NCBI GenBank assembly: GCA_036823195.1
Contig: DAISGI010000004.1
Span: 38,339 to 102,338 of the forward strand
Direction of reading: 5' to 3'
Source of the DNA: UBA4874 sp002399435
Lineage (GTDB): Bacteria; Bacillota; Clostridia; Caldicoprobacterales; DTU083
DNA: 64,000 nt
Shown here piece after piece: positions 59,081 through 64,000 of the stretch; position 1 is the first letter of the stretch, and every line of letters starts with the position of its first letter. The notes beneath the pieces were generated by a model. The model was not told the DNA's origin. It ran no database searches and was given only the letters and a program-made list of their open reading frames with translations. The position numbers and the translations under genes are program-made.

Positions 59081-60019
59081 TCACCAAATGCCTTTGTCAG
59101 TCATGCGTTTACTGATAGAATTCGCGCTAATTACGAGAATAAAGTTTATTACCGATTGGAAAAGCCCGATAGCCGAGCCGATACCAAATTTGGCCTGCTG
59201 AAGGCCTACACGGTATACATAAGTACTGATTACATCAGCTACATCCATGACTACACTGTTTTGCATTACGTATGGCTGCTCAAAACCGATACTTGCCAAT
59301 CCGCCGACAGCCAGGATAAGCATTATCATCACAGTATCCAAAATACAAGGAAGAGTTATGGAAAACATCATACGAAAGCGCGAGCAGCCATCTACACGTG
59401 CTGCCTCATATAATTCAGAATCAATTCCAGTCATGGCAGAGAGATAAATGATAGTATTCCAACCAATATTCTTCCACTGCCCAACAATAAAATAAGTAAA
59501 TATCCACCACCCACTGCTTGACAGAAACGGCACTGGCACTCTGCCCAACGCCTTGATCACTGTATTGACAAAACCTGATGAGGCAAAGAGCTGATACATC
59601 ATTCCGCCAACAATTACCCACGATATAAAGTGTGGCAAATATAACACAGTCTGAGTGACCTTTTTAAAAGCTTTATTCCTTAATTCATTTAGCATCAAAG
59701 CCAATAGTATTGGTGCAGGGAAACCCAATACAAGCCCTATAACATTCAGTATCATGGTATTTCTGACTGACATCCAGAATGATTTGAATCCAAACGCCTG
59801 TTTAAAATAGCGTAGCCCCACCCACTCGCTTGCCCGTATACCTCTAAATAGATTATAGTCTTTAAAAGCGATGACTACCCCAGGAATAGGCAAGTAATGA
59901 AACAGAAAATAAAATATAACCGGTAAACCCAACATTGCATATAAAATCCAATGATTCCGCAAATAACGTATGTTACCTGAACGCTTTTCTGATTTTTGCA
60001 CATTAATGTGACTCATCAT
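59081..60019 (-). CDS. Carbohydrate ABC transporter permease, LplB type, system D
   Basis: First gene of operon D, 312 residues with six predicted spans. The membrane part opens with ILYAMLGLPVIFYFLFHYLP, and the EAA loop is EAARVDGCSRFR. GGAGG precedes the ATGATG start by ten bases. A possible promoter upstream (TTGTAA, 17 bases, CATAAT on the minus strand around 60065-60095) is weak. It pairs with the YtcP-type subunit and the binding protein after it. Confidence 0.9.
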   Translation of the reverse strand: MMSHINVQKSEKRSGNIRYLRNHWILYAMLGLPVIFYFLFHYLPIPGVVIAFKDYNLFRGIRASEWVGLRYFKQAFGFKSFWMSVRNTMILNVIGLVLGFPAPILLALMLNELRNKAFKKVTQTVLYLPHFISWVIVGGMMYQLFASSGFVNTVIKALGRVPVPFLSSSGWWIFTYFIVGQWKNIGWNTIIYLSAMTGIDSELYEAARVDGCSRFRMMFSITLPCILDTVMIMLILAVGGLASIGFEQPYVMQNSVVMDVADVISTYVYRVGLQQAKFGIGSAIGLFQSVINFILVISANSISKRMTDKGIW

Positions 60020-60123
60020 ATTGCTCTTGCCTCCTTTGTTTTTTGCTTAATCTGTATATTTTTATACGTTTAATTATTATGTATTTGTTGGATTTTGATT
60101 ACAAAACAACCCCGTCGCATGCG

Positions 60124-60321
60124 TTAGAAGCAGCTAAACAGCATTTCAATTGATGCATTTGTATTCAATAAACGCTTAAGTTCAATTGCTTCATCAAGCG
60201 TGAAATCACTTTTGCTAATCAGCTTTTTATTCAAGGAATCAAAGCTGATACCAAGTTTTTCAGCAAGCTCTCTCTTGCTGATACCCGACAAAATAAGTTG
60301 GCTTGCGATATGCCTGTACAT
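60124..60321 (-). CDS. Small Xre-type regulator
   Basis: A 65-residue helix-turn-helix protein: ISKRELAEKLGISFDSLNKK is the core, followed by SDFTLDEAIELKRLL, the usual fourth helix of Cro/CI-type proteins. GGAGAGG precedes the ATG. Three operator-like copies lie in front of it, one between its -35 and -10 boxes, so autorepression is likely. It lies just beyond the transporter D operon promoter region and could also act on that operon. Confidence 0.8.
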   Translation of the reverse strand: MYRHIASQLILSGISKRELAEKLGISFDSLNKKLISKSDFTLDEAIELKRLLNTNASIEMLFSCF

Positions 60322-60340
60322 CTTTGCACCTCTCCTTAAT

Positions 60341-60429
60341 ACCTTATACGGTGTTTATGCTTAAATCATAATACCTTTTTAGGTGTCTGTCAACTATTAT
60401 TTTAGTTTTTAAAAGACGTTATAAGGTGT
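60341..60429 (-). promoter_or_regulatory. Promoter with three ACCT-GGTGT operator copies
   Basis: On the minus strand TTGACA (60388-60393), 17 bases and TATGAT (60365-60370) form the promoter of the small Xre gene. Related dyads occur at 60341-60354 (ACCTTATACGGTGT), 60373-60386 (ACCTTTTTAGGTGT, inside the promoter) and 60416-60429 (ACGTTATAAGGTGT). Confidence 0.75.
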
Positions 60430-60749
60430 TTTGCTGCTTTTGAAAGTTTTGCGGTTACAAAATAAAATACAGCTATTTACATCAGTGTACCACTGTAATA
60501 TGATATATACTTAGAAGGTGATTGGTTTTAAAAACGCTATCCTGATTTCCTCATAAGTTGTTGCAAAACTAATCTGGTTGAGGCTCTGAAAAGCAGATTA
60601 GAAAAAAGTGCAAAAAATAAGCCTTTTCAAGGGGAATCAAAATGAACAGTTACTATATGGAGAATTGCCTAGATTGGTGAATTCCAGCTTGATAAATTCA
60701 AGTTTTTAAATTCCATATTATGATATGCCCATATAAGGGAGGTGTCGAT
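60430..60749 (+). other. Upstream region of the second small regulator
   Basis: No gene of normal size. A 12-codon frame at 60642-60680 (MNSYYMENCLDW) follows AAGGGG at good spacing and might be a leader peptide, but I have no other support for it. Confidence 0.3.
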
Positions 60750-61076
60750 TTGACAAAAGAAGACTATGTTAGAATGCTGGTTTCCAACTCCGGTCACACG
60801 CTTAAGAGTTTTGCAAAATCAATAGAACTGCCATATACAACCTTACTGGGAATGCTAAATAGGGGACTTGGCGGGGCTTCCGTTCAAAATGTAATTCGCA
60901 TATGCAGAGGTCTGTCCATTACAGTTGAGGATTTATTACGAGTAGAGGATGAAAAAAGTGCTGCAGTACCCTTTTATATTTCAGATCATGAAAAGATGGT
61001 GCTGACTAAGTATAGGGAAAAGCCAGAAATGAGACCGGCAATTGATATGCTCCTGGGTGTTAAGGGTAATATATAA
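60750..61076 (+). CDS. Xre-type transcriptional regulator
   Basis: A 108-residue regulator starting with TTG at 60750, behind GGGAGG. Residues 8-60 form a Cro/CI-type helix-turn-helix (TLKSFAKSIELPYTTLLGML). The tail VLTKYREKPEMRPAIDMLLG matches the ending of many short Clostridia regulators, including the broken one at 13532. It is isolated, 65 bases before a methyltransferase gene. Its target is unknown. Confidence 0.8.
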   Translation: MTKEDYVRMLVSNSGHTLKSFAKSIELPYTTLLGMLNRGLGGASVQNVIRICRGLSITVEDLLRVEDEKSAAVPFYISDHEKMVLTKYREKPEMRPAIDMLLGVKGNI

Positions 61077-61141
61077 TTCGTCCGTGGATTGAAGTTTTTG
61101 CCTATGTATGTCATAATTGCCTGAGGACAGGAGATGACTGT

Positions 61142-61801
61142 ATGAAAGATCGTTTGGAACACATGGATTCTTTTTTTACATCCCGGGTGGACGGCTATGA
61201 TGAACATATGCTGGAGGAAGTCGAGGGCTGCAAAAAAGGGTACCGGGTCATGGCGCATCTGGTTCCCAACACTTGTCAGCATCTTTTGGATCTTGGATGC
61301 GGTACCGGATTGGACCTGGATGAGATATTCAAAGTACTGCCGGATATCCAGGTAACCGGAATTGATATGACACAGATCATGCTGGACAGGCTGAAGAAAA
61401 AGCATCCCGACAAGAAAATGACGCTGATTTGCGGAAATTATTTTGATGTCCCATTCGGAACGGAGAAATACGACTGTGCCGTATCCTTTCAAACCATGCA
61501 CCATTTTTCCCATAAAGCAAAAACCGGGCTATATCGGAAAATAGCCTGTTCCCTAAAATCCGGCGGAATCTATATCGAATGTGATTATATGGTGGAAAAT
61601 CAGGATGAAGAGGATTTTTACTATGCAGAAAATGCCCGATTGCGCAGGGAACAGGGGATAGCCGACAACGAATTCATTCATTATGATACGCCCTGCACTA
61701 TGGAAAACCAAATTGGAATGTTTCATTCCGCAGGGTTCCATGACGCAAAAACAGTATTCCGTCAGGAAAATACAACTATACAAGTCGCAAAGAAAATATA
61801 A
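61142..61801 (+). CDS. Class I SAM-dependent methyltransferase
   Basis: A 219-residue enzyme with the SAM motif LLDLGCGTGLDLDEIFK, the acidic loop VTGIDMTQIMLDRL, and the post-motif CAVSFQTMHHFSHKAK, typical of small-molecule methyltransferases (Methyltransf_11/25-type). AGGAG precedes the ATG. It may be co-transcribed with the regulator upstream. The substrate is unknown. Confidence 0.88.
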   Translation: MKDRLEHMDSFFTSRVDGYDEHMLEEVEGCKKGYRVMAHLVPNTCQHLLDLGCGTGLDLDEIFKVLPDIQVTGIDMTQIMLDRLKKKHPDKKMTLICGNYFDVPFGTEKYDCAVSFQTMHHFSHKAKTGLYRKIACSLKSGGIYIECDYMVENQDEEDFYYAENARLRREQGIADNEFIHYDTPCTMENQIGMFHSAGFHDAKTVFRQENTTIQVAKKI

Positions 61802-61884
61802 CTGGAATTACGTCAGTCTCCCCACGATGCCTCCAACCTTTTGGCCTGGTTTTTTGTATAGGAGTATAGAGGAGTGTAGATCGG

Positions 61885-62114
61885 ATGAAATCAGTATATA
61901 TCCTTCAATTTATAAAAAAAGTGAAAAGCATAGGAAAGAGGCTGTAATGATGGGTGTATACTCCTCCGAGGCCAAAGCGTGGGAAGCATTTGAAAGATTA
62001 GAGAATTTACTGTTTAGCCAATATACAATCAATAGTGTTGCCATTAACAAATATGAAATGGATAAGATGAGCGGTGCGCTTTCCTTTCATGAAAAGAGAA
62101 ACTTTATAAAGTAG
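61885..62114 (+). pseudogene. Small DUF7336-like gene split by a frameshift at a run of seven A
   Basis: The first frame starts at an ATG behind AGGAG and reads MKSVYILQFIKK, the usual opening of DUF7336-like small proteins. It would soon stop. A second frame, reached by a shift of -1 at the A7 run (61914-61920), continues EAVMMGVYSSEAKAWEAFER to a normal end at 62114. The heptamer A-AAA-AAA is in phase for -1 slippage, so either the gene is broken by one lost base or it uses frameshifting. I favour a broken gene or a sequencing error in the homopolymer. Confidence 0.55.
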
Positions 62115-62122
62115 CTAAGGAG

Positions 62123-62158
62123 CGCAAAAGCCATGGGCTTTATACCATGACTTTTGCG
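62123..62158. terminator. 14-bp hairpin between convergent genes
   Basis: CGCAAAAGCCATGG (62123-62136) and CCATGACTTTTGCG (62145-62158) pair with a single mismatch. It separates a plus-strand gene from the convergent PPC-domain gene and probably stops transcription from both sides, although the U-runs are short. Confidence 0.65.
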
Positions 62159-62185
62159 AATTCAATGACTAAAATTGCATTGCAG

Positions 62186-62620
62186 TCAATTCTCCATTTC
62201 CAACATCATTATGTCTTGTTTATTTGGCACCCTTGTCATGTGGTTATCGTTCAATTCCAATATAGCCACTTCTCCCAGATACAGTATCCTGCACCCTTCT
62301 TCCAGATGTCCTCCATAAGCTTTTTCCTTGTCGGAGATCACCATATGAAGGTGCGGAGATCCATTTGCAATAATCCCCTGTATAGACAGTAGCTCCAGAG
62401 GCTGATTCTCCCAAGTTGCAAAGTATTCTTTTGTGGGATATCCTGTTGTCGTTACCATATGTACAACACATCTATCCAAGGTGCCAACCCCCGATAGAAC
62501 GATACCCTGCTTGATATTCCTTTCTTTTATCAGCTGGTTAATGGATTCCAGCACATAATCCCCCTGATCCAGCCTTAATATATGAATCTTTCCCGTGTCT
62601 TCCGTAACAAACGTGTCCAT
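62186..62620 (-). CDS. PPC domain (DUF296) DNA-binding-type protein
   Basis: A 144-residue single-domain protein of the PPC/DUF296 family, with IVLSGVGTLDRCVVHM, GSPHLHMVISD and YGGHLEEGCRILYLGEVAIL; the HLHM and GGHL segments contain the conserved His residues. In bacteria these form trimers; the DNA-binding role is established mainly for plant AT-hook versions. The ATG at 62620 has GGAAG upstream; the longer frame does not. Its neighbours give no clear hint of function. Confidence 0.88.
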   Translation of the reverse strand: MDTFVTEDTGKIHILRLDQGDYVLESINQLIKERNIKQGIVLSGVGTLDRCVVHMVTTTGYPTKEYFATWENQPLELLSIQGIIANGSPHLHMVISDKEKAYGGHLEEGCRILYLGEVAILELNDNHMTRVPNKQDIMMLEMEN

Positions 62621-62775
62621 ATATTTGTTCTTCCTTTCTATTTTCAAATATCCGATCTACGTATATTTCTGTTGCATGTCGTTGTTCATGAGCTCTGCAT
62701 ATTTTTAACACCATAGGCAGCAATCAGCATAATCTATCTATTTATGACTTCCTCCTCTCATTTATCATTGAACCC

Positions 62776-63831
62776 TTACTTTGTATAGCCACGATTCCTT
62801 TGCACTTCCGATGGAACACTGACCGCATTCCCGGGAATCAAATAACCTTCAATGATAATATCACGGTTAGGCAGATCACCTTTATCCAGTCGTTCTAATA
62901 GCGCTCGCCCGGCTGCCAGACCTATATCACGAGGGTTGATATGATGAATGGTGGGTCGCACCGTCATCAGTTCTATAAACTCAATATTGTTATAGGCAGC
63001 AATTGAAACGTTCTCAGGCACCAACATATTCTTCGCTCGGATACATTCCAGAGCACCCAGAGCCATAGTGTTATTCAATGCCAGAATAGCAGTGGGCTTC
63101 GTAGCTAGATTACACATATATTCTACCGCTTCGTAGCCTGACTGCAGGGTAAAATTACCTTGATATTGGAATGGATATTTGTCATCCACTTGAATTCCTG
63201 CTTCTTTCATAGCCCGCACAAAGCCCGCATAGCGTTCAATGTTAGTACTAGCCTTAGGGGTACCACGAATAACAAAGATGTCTCTATGACCAAACCTGAG
63301 CAAATGTTTGGTGAGATTATATGTCCCATCCTCATTATCGCTATCTATAAGATCACCGCCAGTGTCTTGAATGGGATATCGCCGATGAACAAGTATAACT
63401 GGAATTTTTCCACTAATCTCAGAAACAAAGTCTTCGTTATAACCAGTACCATTCAGTACCAATCCATCAATGTTCCGACCCATTAGCAAGCGTAAATAAT
63501 CCAATTCCCTCGCTGGTTCACCTTCAGTGCTGCATACAAGCAGATTATAATGTCTGTCATGCAAGAGATCTTCCACTGCTTTTGCCACAGTAATCATATA
63601 AGGGTTTGAGATATCCGCCGTCACGAAACCTATTGTCATCGTTGAATTGGTCTTCAAACTACGAGCAACAGTGTTTTGGTAGTAACCAAGCTCTTGAATA
63701 GTCTGGCGAACCTTATCCTGAATTTCCGGACTAACGTATTCAGAAGCATTCAATACACGAGATACAGTGGCTGTAGAAACCCCTGCCCTTTTTGCAACAT
63801 CCCTTAATGTTACAGTTTTTCTTTCCGCCAT
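62776..63831 (-). CDS. LacI/GalR-family transcriptional regulator
   Basis: A 351-residue repressor. The N-terminal helix-turn-helix and hinge read TLRDVAKRAGVSTATVSRVL, followed by a periplasmic-binding-like effector domain (TIGFVTADISNPYMITVAKA and KPTAILALNNTMALGALECI). The ATG at 63831 has AAAGGA upstream, and the longer frame has no ribosome binding site. It probably regulates a sugar locus. The site type AACGTT found before transporter operon A would suit this family, but a link is only inferred. Confidence 0.92.
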   Translation of the reverse strand: MAERKTVTLRDVAKRAGVSTATVSRVLNASEYVSPEIQDKVRQTIQELGYYQNTVARSLKTNSTMTIGFVTADISNPYMITVAKAVEDLLHDRHYNLLVCSTEGEPARELDYLRLLMGRNIDGLVLNGTGYNEDFVSEISGKIPVILVHRRYPIQDTGGDLIDSDNEDGTYNLTKHLLRFGHRDIFVIRGTPKASTNIERYAGFVRAMKEAGIQVDDKYPFQYQGNFTLQSGYEAVEYMCNLATKPTAILALNNTMALGALECIRAKNMLVPENVSIAAYNNIEFIELMTVRPTIHHINPRDIGLAAGRALLERLDKGDLPNRDIIIEGYLIPGNAVSVPSEVQRNRGYTK

Positions 63832-64000
63832 TTTTAAAGCTGTCCTTTCCTCTTCAATGATAACGGAATAGGATAATTCAAATTGTCTCCATTCCATCTA
63901 CAGATTTCTTATGCCATACTGTAACAAGTATTGCACTATATATAAAGAACTCAAACTTCGCATATGGATATAGGCTATGAACCTTGAAAATTCAACAAGA

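Overview
The window looks like a draft chromosome contig of a low-to-moderate GC, spore-forming, strictly anaerobic member of the Clostridia (Lachnospiraceae-like is the best guess). The support is indirect: strong AGGAGG ribosome binding sites with frequent GTG/TTG starts, four CUT1 sugar transporters of the LplB/YtcP type, a CotS-like kinase, an ECF vitamin transporter component, and a corrinoid-dependent methyltransferase cluster with its own reductive activator. A run of 100 N at 13432-13531 marks a scaffold gap. I saw no rRNA, tRNA, CRISPR array, insertion sequence or prophage.

Layout. 1-4659: sugar transporter operon A (LplB, YtcP, solute-binding lipoprotein, then a secreted DUF4838/GH67-like protein cut by the left edge), with a consensus promoter at 4631-4659. 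4783-9369: an RlmA-like methyltransferase, an MFS transporter, a DUF3842 protein, and an ECF S-component plus P-loop kinase pair behind a structured leader. 9443-13044: transporter B. 13532-16193: a broken Xre regulator, then lactonase and glycerate kinase. 16834-28577: a corrinoid methyl-transfer region with three uroporphyrinogen-decarboxylase-fold proteins, an AraC regulator, a SAM-dependent reactivation-domain protein, a corrinoid protein, a PocR-type regulator, a RACo-like activator and a hydantoinase-like ATPase. 28651-34771: a TIM-barrel protein of the PEP_hydrolase family, a UPF0261/Tm-1-like protein, an old-yellow-enzyme fused to a disulfide-reductase-like module, and a MATE exporter. 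34953-35598: a RelB/DinJ-YoeB toxin-antitoxin pair. 35667-39319: transporter C. 39485-44115: two divergent Xre regulators, a lipoamide-dehydrogenase-like enzyme, a CotS-like kinase and an RpiR regulator. 44325-50387: a divergent operon of FAD oxidoreductase, GntP-type permease, hydantoinase/oxoprolinase A-type protein and a novel HExxH protein. 50491-60019: a small operator-controlled gene, a GH78 rhamnosidase, an unrecognised 843-residue protein and transporter D. 60124-63831: small Xre proteins, a methyltransferase, a frameshifted small gene, a PPC-domain protein and a LacI regulator.

How the genes work together. The four transporters import glycans or their oligomers. All lack an ATPase gene and must share one encoded elsewhere. 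The GH78 enzyme and the 843-residue protein would act on rhamnosyl or related glycans. The central cluster would take methyl groups from a methylated compound onto a corrinoid protein and pass them onward, with two different systems to rescue the oxidised corrinoid. The RpiR-controlled operon looks like an uptake and catabolic route for an organic acid or cyclic amide. A nearly identical 66-bp promoter cassette lies upstream of both the lactonase/glycerate kinase pair and the MATE/old-yellow-enzyme cluster, which suggests common regulation. Short tandem repeats of different sequence lie beside or inside the 3' ends of at least seven genes.
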